From assembly GCA_036874045.1 (NCBI GenBank), contig CM072343.1, forward strand, positions 11,552,001 to 11,616,000: a DNA stretch of 64,000 nt. Direction: 5' to 3'. The notes beneath the pieces were generated by a model. It had not been told where the DNA came from. It saw nothing but the letters and a program-made list of their open reading frames with translations, and searched no databases. Below, in pieces: positions 11,901-22,675 of this stretch. A program made the translations under genes and the position numbers. Origin of the DNA: Cymodocea nodosa (Eukaryota; Streptophyta; Magnoliopsida; Alismatales; Cymodoceaceae). Position 1 is the stretch's first letter, and each line of letters opens with the position of its first letter.

Positions 11901-12929
11901 ATGGCATATGCTTATGCTCAAAGATGTCTGAAACCTGTAGTTAGCATATGTAAATTCTTCAATTTTGAAGGTCACGACATTTCTGATTGTTTGAAACTGA
12001 GACGTTTGCAGATGGTTAGATCACATGAACAACAAATGAATTATCTTCAATATAATAGAGCCGAGTATGAGAATCCTATGGTTTACCCAACTGATGGTCA
12101 ATATAGAATGTGTAATATGTTGAGAGACACGGAAGCTTGGGATAGATATGACAGACTGGAGCATAGTATAGAGCAAAACATGGACAAACTGGAACACTTT
12201 ATGTGTTAGCAACAAGAAGTCAACCAATTAAACTATAAGGAAGCATATTTAGAACCTAAAATGGATATCATTTACGAAACTGAAAAAACCATAATGAAAA
12301 TTGATCAAAAATTGAATGCAATGAGATTAGATGATTTGGAAAGAAAACTAAAAGCATTGGACGAATATACAATGAAAATACAAGTTATGCAACAGGATAA
12401 TGAAAATTATAATGTTATAGATCTGCATAATTTACAAGATATACAGACAAAAGAAAATACTAATGCAAGTGAATTTAAAGAATGCACTTTAAAACTAAAA
12501 ACAATTGAAGATCATAATCACGAAAATGATATACAAGAACATCATGAGAGTAACAAAAATCTGGAAGATGTATGTATAACACTAAGATCTGGAACTGATA
12601 TACCACCAAGAATTCAAAATGAAAATAATATGAAGGTGGATAAGAGCAAAAATGAAAGTGATAATGAGAATGTAATATCCAAAAATATAGAAATCATTGA
12701 AGAACAATCTGAATCTGCTAATGAGACTAAAAATTATCAAACAAATCAAATGAAAGAAAAAGAATCTTTTAAGTCACAATCATTAGCACCCTATCTTGAA
12801 AGATTACAACAAACAATACCTGAAAAATAAGAAAAAATTAGAGAAATTTTTGAAAAAGTACAAGTTAACATTCCTTTGTTAGATCTATTGCAAAAATTGC
12901 CACCTTGTGCTAAATTTCTGAAGGATTGG
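11901..12929 (+). pseudogene. ORF1 of element A: N-terminal CCHC knuckle and pre-protease linker
   Basis: It starts at the ATG at 11901 (MAYAYAQRC) and stays in one frame to about 12830 with stops at 12207 and 12828, then is cut by the LTR of element B at 12930. Close to the N-terminus lies CKFFNFEGHDISDC, in which the second cysteine is lost. Element C has the intact C-x2-C-x4-H-x4-C form CEFCNFEGHDISDC, the spacing of a gag zinc knuckle. The rest is acidic, asparagine/lysine-rich and probably coiled. It contains DVCITLRSGTDIPPR, matching the conserved VTLRSG motif that in Athila lies between gag and protease. The capsid domain normally found before the knuckle is absent and is instead encoded at 25910-27259. 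Confidence 0.85.
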
Positions 12930-15156
12930 TGTTTGGATTTTCCCAACATGACACTAGAATATCTGATTAGATCTCCAATAACGTACTAGAAAAACTTGGA
13001 TTTGTTACTTTTGTTTTTACTTAGTTAATTTATCTTTATGCCTATTCTTTTCTTTAAGAAGTAAACAAACAACCTTTAATACAATTTAGATATTAATTCT
13101 AATTTGTACTTTAACTGCAAGTGCACAGTGTCTATTGTATCAGTGTGCAAGTACAAGTCGATCCCACAGGGAATTGCTTAAGAACTTAGAACTGTTCGTT
13201 TGTTAACAATCAAATTTATATCTTCAATAAGCCCTTCGTTGAGTTACAGTTAACTCAACGGACAAAGGTCGTTGAGTTATGGCTAACTCAACTAACTAAC
13301 CTCATGGACTTAAGTTAACTCTATGAGCCTACCTTTCTTTTTAAATACTACTATTTACAGAGGAACTCGGCCAACCATTGGGCGATTCCACAAATTGTAA
13401 ATAACATCAATTAAGCTCTTTAATGTTAGTAAACACTGGATTTGTCATTAAGCATACTAACATTCAGATAATTCACACAATAACCATTAAAATTTTTAAG
13501 TCTTTTGATCGAACCAATTTCAGTAAACTGTAAAACTAAAACTAACATAAAACAATCATAACATTGATAAAGATAACATTAATCACGATACAACACAAAC
13601 AATACAACACTCAAATACAATATACAAACATACATAAATTGTTTTTGATATTTTTGTTTTAATATGAACATGGAAATGGGCGAAAGGTGAAATGTAAAGT
13701 AATCTCAGTTGAAAGTAAATACTTCCGTCACTACTTGCAACGCGATTACACCACTGAATATTAAACCACTTACAATTCTGTCTCCTCTCCCTATAGAATC
13801 GCGAGTTTAGAATTGCAAGATGATCTCCTCTTCAGCATAAAGGCATCAACCCGAAGCCAAGGCTAGAAGCTTTACGATCTCCTGAAATATGAGTCAACAC
13901 TTGGTGAAAATGGCTTCCCTTCCCGCGACGCGATCACTCCTCACAATGGTTGTCAGGCATTGTGTTTGGCTCGGAATTGACCCGACATCAAGAAAGTATT
14001 CTCATAGACCTTCGATGGTTGGTGATTGTGGTGGTTATGGTGGTGGTAACGATGGTTGGTGTGGTACTTCAGAGAATTGCTGACAGTGTTTGTAGAAAGC
14101 TCGGTGCTCCTTCTCTATACACACTAGCCGTCCATCAATCACACACCTTCTTCTTTTTCTTCTTTTCTTTTATATTTCTTCAGTAGTAACTGCTTCTGCT
14201 CGAATGGTCAGTTGGATTTCCTTCATTCATATCAACAGCGATGCTTTCTTCTTCCCCGCGTGATACGTGCAATCGTGGTTTTTCTTCCAACTATCATGTT
14301 TCTGCAACCGCTATAGTGGCATATTAGAAAATAAATAGTTCGTGGAGTTACAGATAACTCAACGAACTTTCTTTGTTGATTTAACTATAAAACACGTGCA
14401 TAAATTTAACTATCTGATGCTTAGGTGCTTTTTCGGATGCTTATAAACTTAACTATCCGATGCTCAGATGCATTTCAGATAGTTACAGATAACTCACCGA
14501 TATATAACTTAAGTAAATCTACCAGATCTTGACACGTGTCAGCAGTAGTTTAATAATAAAATAAACATTTCGAAGAGTTACAGAGCTAACTATCCGATGC
14601 TCAAATGCATTTCGGATAGTTAGAGATAACTCACCAAAAATCTACTTAAGTCACTTTCCTAGAACATGACACGTGTCCTTAGCTATTTTATAAATAAAAA
14701 GAGATTTCGAAGAGTTACACATATAACTGTCTGATGCCTAGTTGCAATTTCGGATAGTTATAGATAACTCACCGAAAGTTCACTTAAGTCATGCATTATG
14801 GTTTCGACACGTGTACTTTAGGAAATAACAAACTATTCTTTCAAAATATAACTGTTCGGTAATTTAAACATAACTATCCGATACATGTTCGGTCTGTTAA
14901 ACATAACTGTCTAAAATATGTTCAGTATGTTAAATATAACTGTCTGAAATATCAGAAAATTTGGATACTTAAGAATTTCACAGCCTGCAACTTACCGACA
15001 GTTTAGAAATGTACTAAATTAACATTAATTCCCCAAAATTAAATAGTAATTCTAATTAAAGCATATAACAGTGCAATTATAACATAATGGCTTAATTCTC
15101 ATATGATAAGCTAAATATTATGCAATTAAACATCATTTAATCATTAATAATATGCA
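12930..15156 (-). repeat. 3' LTR of Athila-like B (about 2.2 kb, start truncated)
   Basis: The plus-strand left edge TGTTTGGATTTTCCCAACA is the reverse complement of the LTR end GGGAAAATCCAAACA of element D. The right part matches GTGCATAATATTAA... and stops about 16 bp short of the LTR start. It contains GTTGAGTTA / TAACTCAACG pairs at 13225-13320. At 14335-14995 a fine array has three units of about 130 bp, each with GACACGTGT, a 13-bp inverted repeat TTTCGGATAGTTA / TAACTATCCGA and ACTTAAGT. Like LTR D it lacks the stretch of about 180 bp seen in LTRs of A and C. Confidence 0.85.
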
Positions 15157-16248
15157 CAAAAGGCTTGTGGTCAAACAAGTCAATAAACTCTCAAATTTTC
15201 CTTCTTTTTTTTTTTTTCAATCAAAATACAAACACAAAACAAAACATTAATCACATACTGTATATGTATGTATTTCATTAATACAAATGTAGTAAAACAC
15301 CAATCTCATATAGTCCTGCTTCTATCATTTACTAAAAATATGAATCTATAACAATAAGCTCATACTTTTTCTGTAGTTTAATAAGATTTACACATAAATC
15401 ATTCTACAAGTTTAATCAGTCAAATTAAACGTATCTTTAATCATATGTGTTTCATTTAATCTAGAATTCACATCTCAACTCTTTCAGGACTTCAGATAAT
15501 TTACTGATTTTTCATTAAGCATTCTGATTTCATTTTAAAATCGTGAAACTGTTAAACTCATGAAATTCAGAAAAAAACATAAGATACTATATCCAGATTT
15601 TCATAAATAGTAAATTCTATAGCATCTTATATAGCCTTCTAAATGTAACATTCAAGTAGTTACAGTTTATAAAAATTTTACAGTCTCAATTATCGGATAA
15701 TTACAGCAAGTTCATAAAAATTTTCAATTTCCACAAAACTTTGCAGTACCATTTTAATTTCTTTAATTAACAAACTTACATGGCTGTTACTTTAATTACC
15801 TCCCCCCATACCTACATTTTGCATTGTCCTCAATGTAAAAGATTTGACAATAAGTATAGTAATTGTAGCAGGCCTGAATACAGTTTCTTGATTTAAAATT
15901 CAAGATAAGTAATTTGTTACATACCTTGTTTCATTTGTATCTTCTTCTGCATATTCCGATTTTTGATTCTGAAAAACTTTTCATTCATAGATAAAAGTAG
16001 AATATAAAACAAAATAACATTTAACAGATATTAATAATTAGTGTCTTGTGTGGAACCCAAGCACCTATGCCTCTAGTGGCTCACAAGCAAGCTAGTTGGT
16101 TTCCCAGAACAGATACTAACAAACTAGATTGATATTTTGCTTCTTCTTTTTTATAAAATAAAATGAAAACTACAATTTTTTTCTTGTTTTCTTTTTTTTT
16201 AAAAATAAATGCAGAATACACACAACATTAAACACACAAAATCATAGC
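15157..16248 (-). other. 3' non-coding region of element B
   Basis: No gene is supported. Read on the minus strand from 16248: a spacer with a conserved stretch (GTGAGCCACTAGAGGC and neighbours, also in element A at about 34283), the inner polypurine tract GGTATGGGGGGAGG at about 15798-15811 next to ACATTGAGGACAATGC, and then the start of the non-coding block shared with Sirevirus V (about 15157-15640). It stops at 15156 at a deletion junction with the LTR. Confidence 0.75.
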
Positions 16249-17388
16249 TTAAGAACATGATTGAAAAGTAGGAACAAATGGAATAAATGTATCAGTCCAA
16301 GCAAACTTTTTAGGCATAGTTCTTCTTACTATTAATTTTGTTTTAATGTAGTTCTTGTTCCTTCTTAATTTGTAAACATGTAATATATTATAAATTCCAA
16401 ATACAAGTGTATTACCATTAATGATATGAAATGCAGAAAGGGATCCTTTTTGGTTCTAGGGTAATGTAGCAGTTTCTATTTCTACATCTATTTCAATATA
16501 CTCCTCTTCCCACTTCCATTCATTTATGTCTTCCATAATCCATATTTGAAATTTCATCAGTTCATCCCACCATCTTATCAGACATAAAGTAGGATCATCA
16601 TCTTCATTATACCACATTCCTATTTGAATTTTATTAAATTCTGCAGATGGTGGTTTAGCTATTTCTCTCGATATAGGTAAAATTTCTATAAATTCATTAT
16701 AACTATCTAGGCTCACTATGTATAAATCAGATCCAAATGCTATTGATATATTTGTGACTAGATATATATATCCATCAAGTATGACATGTGTTTCGTTAAT
16801 TAATGATTTGCGTCCTAGATATATCATAATATTTTCATTCCAAGATCTATTCAGAAAATTATACACACTTAAGCGTAAATCTTCACCCTAATTTCCTGTA
16901 GGTCTCCAATAATATAATTTTTTAGGAATTGTAGAATTTTTATCAGAAAAAATCAAAGCCGATCCACAATTTATAGTTGGTACTTCAAATCTATTAGGTC
17001 TTCCTATATTCCATTCTTCTCCTGTTATAGGATTTCTTATCAAAATATCAAGTAATAATAAACTTGCATACCTTGGTCTCGTCCTATATATGGTTAATCC
17101 TTCATCTATCCCTATAATATGATCTATTCCTTCTAATGTATTGGGTGTAATTCCAATAATTTCTTCCATAGCTAGATATTCATGGTTGATTGAACTACGA
17201 TTAAATGACCTCTATATGAATCCATGTCTAATCTTAGTCATTTTTTTAGCTTGTAGTCCCTAAAAATATTTTTCTTCAATACAGTCTTTAATTTCCTTTG
17301 ATACAAAACACAGCATGGACAGATCTTTAGCTGATAAGTTACTCAGTACTTCTCTTAGTGCATCCAACAGTAATTGCATCAATTCCAT
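16249..17388 (-). pseudogene. F-box protein with F-box-associated domain, carried by element B
   Basis: A single frame of 380 codons runs from the ATG at 17388 to TAA at 16249 and is broken only by four stops (near 17268, 17223, 16888 and 16456). The N-terminus is an F-box: LREVLSNLSAKDLSMLCFVS then KEIKDC, with the leucine/valine spacing that contacts SKP1. The rest follows the plant F-box-associated domain: LLDILIRNPITGEEW (usual 'NP.T.EW' motif), WWDELMKFQIWIMEDINEW (usual 'vWvm...W' motif), GSLSAFHIINGN, and an end FIPFVPTFQSCS. Length fits plant F-box/FBA proteins (about 350-400 residues). Such proteins choose substrates for SCF ubiquitin ligases. It lies after gag and before the 3' LTR, in element orientation. 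The same gene occurs in element A. What it would target is unknown. Confidence 0.8.
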
Positions 17389-17577
17389 TTGTCGATTCTA
17401 TATAACACAAATAAAAATTTAGTAGAGACAAAAATTAACATAACTACTACACACCCTCGTGGAGTTAAGGCATAACTCAACAGACTAAGTTCGTTGAGTT
17501 AAGGACTAACTCTACGATACTATTAACTATAAATGAAAACATATATATACATAGATAGTTGCTTCAGATATGCTGCT
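17389..17577 (-). promoter_or_regulatory. Motif cluster between gag and F-box ORF (element B)
   Basis: At 17455-17520 two pairs of the motif occur: CGTGGAGTTA...TAACTCAACAGA and TTCGTTGAGTTA...TAACTCTACGA. They lie between the gag stop and the F-box start codon. A (TA)-rich stretch (ATATATATACATAG) is at about 17540. The same arrangement is present in element A at 27280-27415. A promoter role is inferred from position only. Confidence 0.45.
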
Positions 17578-18921
17578 TCATTCAGCTACCCTCCTAGAAG
17601 AGGTATCAATTTCATTAACAAATCTATTGATAGGGTTAGGTATTGCTTGTATTGGCAATCCTCTAGTAGGTCTAACTTCCATTGGTTCCTTCTGTCTAAG
17701 TGATATATTTCTATTCTGATTTTGAATTGCAGCATTTCCAAATACAAAATCTAGACGATTGTTTAATTGTTGGATTATCTTTTCTAATTTCTCTATTATA
17801 GATCCTTGTTCAATTAATGCTTCATAACTTATATTCTTCTCATTTACATTTTCTCCTCCCTGAAAATTGTTGTTTCCCCAAGATAAATTCGGGTGATTTC
17901 TCCAATTAGGATTATAAGAATTTCCCAAGTTATCTCTCTGGTTTCTAGCATAAATAATATCTAAATCATTTATGTTTGCATTCTTTTCTGCTAGCTTTTG
18001 ATTTAATGATAACTCTTCTATTTTCTTTGTTAATTCAGTTAATTTCACCTCAAGCATAGTACTTGAATCTATTTCATGCATTCCTCTTGGCAATATTTTT
18101 TTATCTACAATAACTTCAGCTGAGTTTTCCCACTATGTAGTTCTTTTTGCAAAGTTTTCTAAATATACCCATGTTTCTTCACTACATAACTTTAAAAATC
18201 CATTTTGACAAGTAGATTCTAATAAAGATTTCGTTGAAACATCTATGCCTTCATAAATTATACCTATTAATTGTGCTTTACTTATTGCATGATGTGGATA
18301 TTGAGTTAGTAAATCTTTAAATCTTTCAAAATATTTCCAGAATGATTCACCCTATTTTTGGCTACACATTAATATTTCTTTTTTCTTTTTAATTGTTTGA
18401 TGTGTTGGATAATATTTTTCTAGAGAAATAGAGTAAAATTCAATCCATATAAAAATTGAATCAAGCGATAGAGTATATAACCATCTCTTAGCTATGTCTT
18501 TTAAAGAAAAAGGGATATACCTAAGTTTAATAGCATCTATACTCATGTTCGGCATTTTCATCATTTGAAAAACTTCATTAAATTCTCTATGGAAATAATA
18601 GGCATCCTCTCTTTCTAATCCATGAAAATGTGGCAATTGACTAATATAATTAGATTTCAGTTCAAACTTATCTCCCTCAAAGTTTGGCAATCGAATACAG
18701 GAAGGTTCATCAACTAATTTAGGATACAGAATCTCTCCTAATGGTTTTTCTACTAGAGCATCCATTTCTATGTTCTCTTTTAAAAAAAGGTTAGCTACAC
18801 CCCAAAGAATTTCGTTTAAGTCCAATTCAGAAAATGTTTCAGTACTCCTCTACGATGAAAATTCCTAGGTAGGTGTTCTTACTAATTGTTTAGTACTTAG
18901 AGAACGGGTCCATGTGCTCAT
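17578..18921 (-). pseudogene. gag: Athila-type gag capsid ORF of element B, located after the env-like ORF
   Basis: One frame of 448 codons runs from the ATG at 18921 (MSTWTRSL) to the stop at 17578, with in-frame stops near 18868, 18855, 18352 and 18135. The capsid domain (retrotransposon gag family) has LPHFHGLEREDAYYFHREF, KLRYIPFSLKDIAKRWLY and FYSISLEKYYPTHQ. It is followed by GIIYEGIDVSTKSLLES, a coiled coil (LTELTKKIEELSLNQKL) and the Athila signature NPNWRNHPNLSWGNNNF. A basic/proline-rich tail ends ...SSRRVAE. There is no CCHC knuckle here; in canonical Athila gag it lies before the WRNHPNFSW motif, but in this family it is at the start of ORF1. This split and relocation of gag is the main oddity of the family. 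Confidence 0.88.
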
Positions 18922-19862
18922 AAATAAATAGCAGAAGATTAATTACATACCAGTCTGAAGCTTTCCATTCAATAAATATTTGTTGTTGGATGAAGTTGAA
19001 TCAGCTGCTTCTCCTTCCAGTTCCTCCAACGCATTCTCTTTTCTTTTAAGAGTGCTGGTAACTCGTAAATAACATTCTATTTTATATATATAATGCACAT
19101 CCATAAAGTGAATAAATCTCGTTGCAAAAACGTGTCTTGCAACGTGCATCCTGGTTCCTATTTTTATGGGTATGTGTACCACTACTAATTTCAAATTTTG
19201 GTAACCGCTAAATCGACGAAGTTTTGTTCGTGGTTAAAAGAATAACCGTTCTGCTTTATCCACGAACTAACCTTGTTGAGCTATAGATAACTCAACAGAA
19301 CATAGTCGATTACTATTGCTAACTCCATGGACTAACTTCGTTGAGTTACAGATAACTCAACGGAGTGACCTTATATTATATTACTGACCTCGTGGAGTTA
19401 CGTTTAACTCAACGAACTTACTTCGTTGAGTTAACACTTAGCAACCTCTAAGTTTTACTCTCGAAAGTTCCTCTCTACTTTTTTTTTTTCTTTTTCATTT
19501 TGCTAACTGAAATAAAGTTAAATCTATGTCATTAATGCATCATTCTAATCAAAATTCGTTTAAATCTGAACATTATATAAAGATTTAACTTGCAGGACAT
19601 TTTATGTTATGCAGAATTTACATTTTTCCTTGCAACATGCAGAAATTTTTAAGCATTTATCCTGTCATTTAACAAATTGTAAATCTGTTAAACATTCATT
19701 CATAATCTTCCACAAAATATATATAACATTCAATACATTCCATTCATTTCACATTCAAAATACGTATGAAAGTACATCTGAAAAATTTACATTCATTAAT
19801 ATGAATCAATTTACAGTACAAGTACATCATACAATTTTATACAAGTAGATGAACAATACAAT
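18922..19862 (-). promoter_or_regulatory. Region between env-like and gag ORFs (element B): motif cluster, TATA-like box, leader
   Basis: From 19450 to 19200 there are at least six TAACTCAACG / CGTTGAGTTA motifs in inverted pairs. Downstream, at about 19080-19095, a TATA-like stretch (TATATATATAAAATAG on the minus strand) lies about 170 bp before the gag ATG. A candidate splice donor ACTG|GTATGT sits at about 18950 and is conserved in element A. A minus-strand open frame at 19194-18943 is not conserved in element A, so I treat it as leader. Read together, this looks like an internal promoter for gag (inference). Confidence 0.5.
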
Positions 19863-20738
19863 TTAATCTCTATTCCTAAGTTCATCTACTTCCTTCTGGA
19901 GTTTTTCTAATTGAAGTTCTAATTGATTAATTCTTTCTACAGCTCTTGAAATTCCTCTAGAAGGTACAGCTATCTCTGCAGCTACAAAATTTCTGTACTC
20001 TTTCACTGAAATGGTTCTTGATCTGATCCTTTTTGATATCCATTTAGTGAAATCGATATAGTCCACCATCAGTAGTGGAATCAAATCTCTATAAAACAAT
20101 TTTTTCTTTACTGTTTTCAGCTTGGAGATAAAAACTGCAGACCAATTTATTTGAATCCTGTTTACAACTGCAAGCGTGGCCCATTTGACAAATTGACTCA
20201 ATTCTATGTCATGGCCTTGTCGTTGATAGACATTCTTAATCAAAATGTTGGCTACCATGTGTGCTTTACCATTTAAATGCTTCAATCTATTTAATAAAGG
20301 CACACCAGGGTTGATAGCCAAACTATCCTTTATTTCCTGTTCAGTCCACTCAATTGCAGTTGTGTCTTCCAAAATTTTTAGTCCTTCATTCTTTAATCCA
20401 AAAATGTTGTGGAGAAGCTCTGGTGTTATCTGTACATCTACTTCCTCTACATTTGAAATTAATCCTCCTTCTCCTTCTCTTAAATTTGCATAAAAATAGG
20501 GCACTAAATTCTCGTAAACTGCATGCCCTCTTTCTTGAGAAATAAAATTCAGTAGACCTTGGAATTCAAATAAATCTTTGATTTCTTGCATTCCATCCTA
20601 ATTTACTAGTCTACTGTAAATAATATTGTAACCCCTAATCTCTTGATATTTGGTATAAGCTTCTTGACTCCAAAAATGTACGTCATTCAAAACTGTTGTT
20701 TCAGTCGGGTTAGGAAGGTGACTTTGTTGTTCCAAATT
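19863..20738 (-). pseudogene. Env-like ORF, C-terminal domain (element B)
   Basis: The minus-strand frame from 20591 to 19863 is open for 242 codons: EIKDLFEFQGLLNFI, LVPYFYANL, HNIFGLKNEGLKI, NGKAHMVANIL, VNRIQINWSAVF, and a C-terminal coiled coil (INQLELQLEKLQKEVDEL). Homologous sequence continues upstream to about 20738 with one stop, and is then cut by the junction with element A. This is the 'putative plant transposon protein' domain (PF20167 as I recall), here the best preserved copy in the window. Function is not known; it occupies the env-like position after integrase. Confidence 0.8.
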
Positions 20739-20740
20739 AG

Positions 20741-22005
20741 CAGCATAATTTATCCGATTTCTAATAGCTCATGGGTTAGTCCAATCCATGTAATTCCTAT
20801 GAAATCAGGATTAACAGTTATTAGGAATGAAAGTCAGGACTTGATACCTACTAGAATTCAATCAGGCCAGAAATTGAATATCAGAGCATATGGTTTTATG
20901 CCATGACTAAGCATGTGGAGGGCATTTTGGTTCAAGGAAAACTGCTACCAAAACTCTACAATGTAGATTTTATTAGCCAACACTATTCAAAGATGCTCAT
21001 AAATACTGCTTAAGTTGTTTAAGATGTCAACAAATAGGAAGAATATTAAAGACGAATATGATGCCTCTGAATCCTATTGTTGAGGTTGAAATCTTTAATT
21101 TGTGGGGAATAGATTTTATGGGTCCATTTCCTATGTCTAATCAATTTAATTATATATTGTTGGGGGTGAATTATGTATCTAAATGGATAGAAGCTATTTC
21201 CACAAAAACTAATGACAACAAAGTGGTAATATAGTTTATAAGAACTAATATAATTGCCAGATTTGGAATACCTAAAGCTATTATCAGTGATAGAGGGACT
21301 CACTCTGTAATAGAAGTTTTGAAGCCTTAATGAAGGAATATGGAGTAAAGCACAAAATTGCAACATCATATCATCTGCAAACAAGTGGACAAGTAGAAAG
21401 TGTAAACAAACAAATTAAGTTAATCTTAGAAAAAGTTGTAAATCCTACTAGAAAAGATTGGGCTAATAGATTAATAGATGCACTTTGGGCTTATAGAACT
21501 GCTTATATGACAAGCTTAGGTATGCCACCTTTTAAGCTAGTATATGGAAAAAGTTATCATTTACTAGCTGAAATTGAACATAAAGCTTATTGGGCATTAA
21601 AAACTCTGAACACTAATTTAAATCAAGCTACTAAAAATAGGAAAATGCAATTGATTGAATTAGAAGAATTTAGGAATGAAGCTTATTCGAAAACTATAAG
21701 AGAAAAAGAGAAAATGAAGTTCTGACATGACAAGAAAATTATTCCAAAAACTTTTGAAATAGGACAAGAAGTATCTTTACATGACTAGACTCCATAACCA
21801 TCTTGGAAAATTAAGATCTAGATGGGTAGGATCTTATACAATTCGAAATATTTATTCCTATAGAGCTATTGAAATTGAAAATCCTAAAAATCAAAATATA
21901 TTTAAAGTAAATGGACAAAGACATAGACTTATTCTAAAGATTCCAGAAAGTTCCTTTGGAATTATAAAAGAAGTAAAAGTAGAGGACTACTTGAGCTTTA
22001 CTTAG
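20741..22005 (+). pseudogene. pol: Athila-type pol remnant of element A: RT fragment plus integrase
   Basis: A short RT piece (about 20745-20868; SSWVSPIHVIPMKSGLTVI) is joined near 20870 to the integrase region, so the catalytic RT core, RNase H and the first zinc-ligand part of integrase are deleted. Integrase keeps the CLSCLRC part of the HHCC finger and GIDFMG-type and IISDRGT catalytic aspartate regions. It also has GQVESVNKQIKLILE with the catalytic glutamate, SLGMPPFKLVYGK and the C-terminal region LGKLRSRWVGSYT...SSFGIIKEVKVEDYLSFT ending at 22005. Frames change several times and a stop lies near 21236. The intact comparison is element C at 48118-52626. Confidence 0.88.
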
Positions 22006-22675
22006 TAAGAAATTATCTAAGTATTGTGAAAAAAAAAAACCTTATTTAAACATAGTCAAGTTGAACTGAAAGAAATTATTGATTTTATCGAAACATATAT
22101 TAAAAGAAAAAATTGTTGTAGTTTTCAACTAACAAGATCCATCGATCTGACCAAAACATAAAAACATAAAAAAATCTATATATTATATTGAATAAAATGT
22201 TGATTTTACCGAAGATAATATCGGTCCAACCGGTAAAAAAAAAAGTATTTAATTTCAATTTGACCAAGAAATATAACGGTTTGACCGAAATTCTAAAATG
22301 TTGAAAAAATTAAGAATCGATTAGACTGAAAATTATTTGGTCTTGATCAAAGTAAAAATTATTATTTTTGTTAGTTATAACTTTATGGGAAGTCCATTGA
22401 GTCTAGGATAAGTTAACGAACTTACTCCATTAAGTTAATTGTAACTCAACAAAGTACTATAGTTAAGTTCGCAGACTTAGTCCATGGAGTTATAATTAAC
22501 TCCATGGAGAAGTGAGTGAGAGAGCGAGAGTTTGCGTAGGAAAATGACCCAATTACCTACCTAAAACTTAGGGTTTATTTATAGTAAAACTTAGGATTTC
22601 GGGGCATTATCCGTAGAATCATTTAGAACTTAGAATAGTAGAGATCAGAGCGATTTTGTTCCGTTCCATCACACC
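22006..22675 (+). promoter_or_regulatory. Post-pol spacer of element A: ACCGAAA motifs, then TAACTCAACG cluster
   Basis: 22080-22330 holds several degenerate TTTACCGAA / TCGGTCCAACCGG / GGTTTGACCGAAA motifs, also seen in element C at 52690-52880. 22380-22510 holds a cluster of GTTGAGTTA-type motifs (TAACTCAACAAAG, CCATGGAGTTATAATTAACT). A conserved stretch CTTAGGGTTTATTTATAG follows at about 22568. The env-like ORF starts about 170 bp after the cluster, so this may be its promoter (inference). Confidence 0.45.

Larger units (their letters stand above)
12930..20740 (-). mobile_element. Athila-like Ty3/gypsy element B, 3' half only, nested in A
   Basis: On the minus strand: end of env-like ORF (20738-19863), gag capsid ORF (18921-17578), F-box ORF (17388-16249), 3' non-coding DNA, 3' LTR (15156-12930). 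The LTR begins with TGTTTGGATTTTCC exactly where ORF1 of element A stops, as expected for an insertion into A. The 5' half (5' LTR through integrase) is missing. At about 20740 the env-like sequence joins a plus-strand RT fragment of A. A second deletion removed about 0.7 kb, including the polypurine tract and about 16 bp of the LTR start, at 15156. Confidence 0.8.

Noticed and set aside
14335-14995. Regularly spaced palindromic repeats resembling a CRISPR array
   Set aside because: Unit length and spacers vary, the units are part of LTRs, and the sequence is clearly plant nuclear DNA.
18943-19194. 84-codon minus-strand open frame before gag B, considered as a small gene or first gag exon
   Set aside because: The reading frame is not conserved in element A, and the phase does not fit a splice to gag at the acceptors I could see. 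Kept as leader only.
20245-20545. Plus-strand open frames opposite the env-like ORF of B
   Set aside because: They are shadows of the minus-strand env-like domain, which has clear homologues in A and V.
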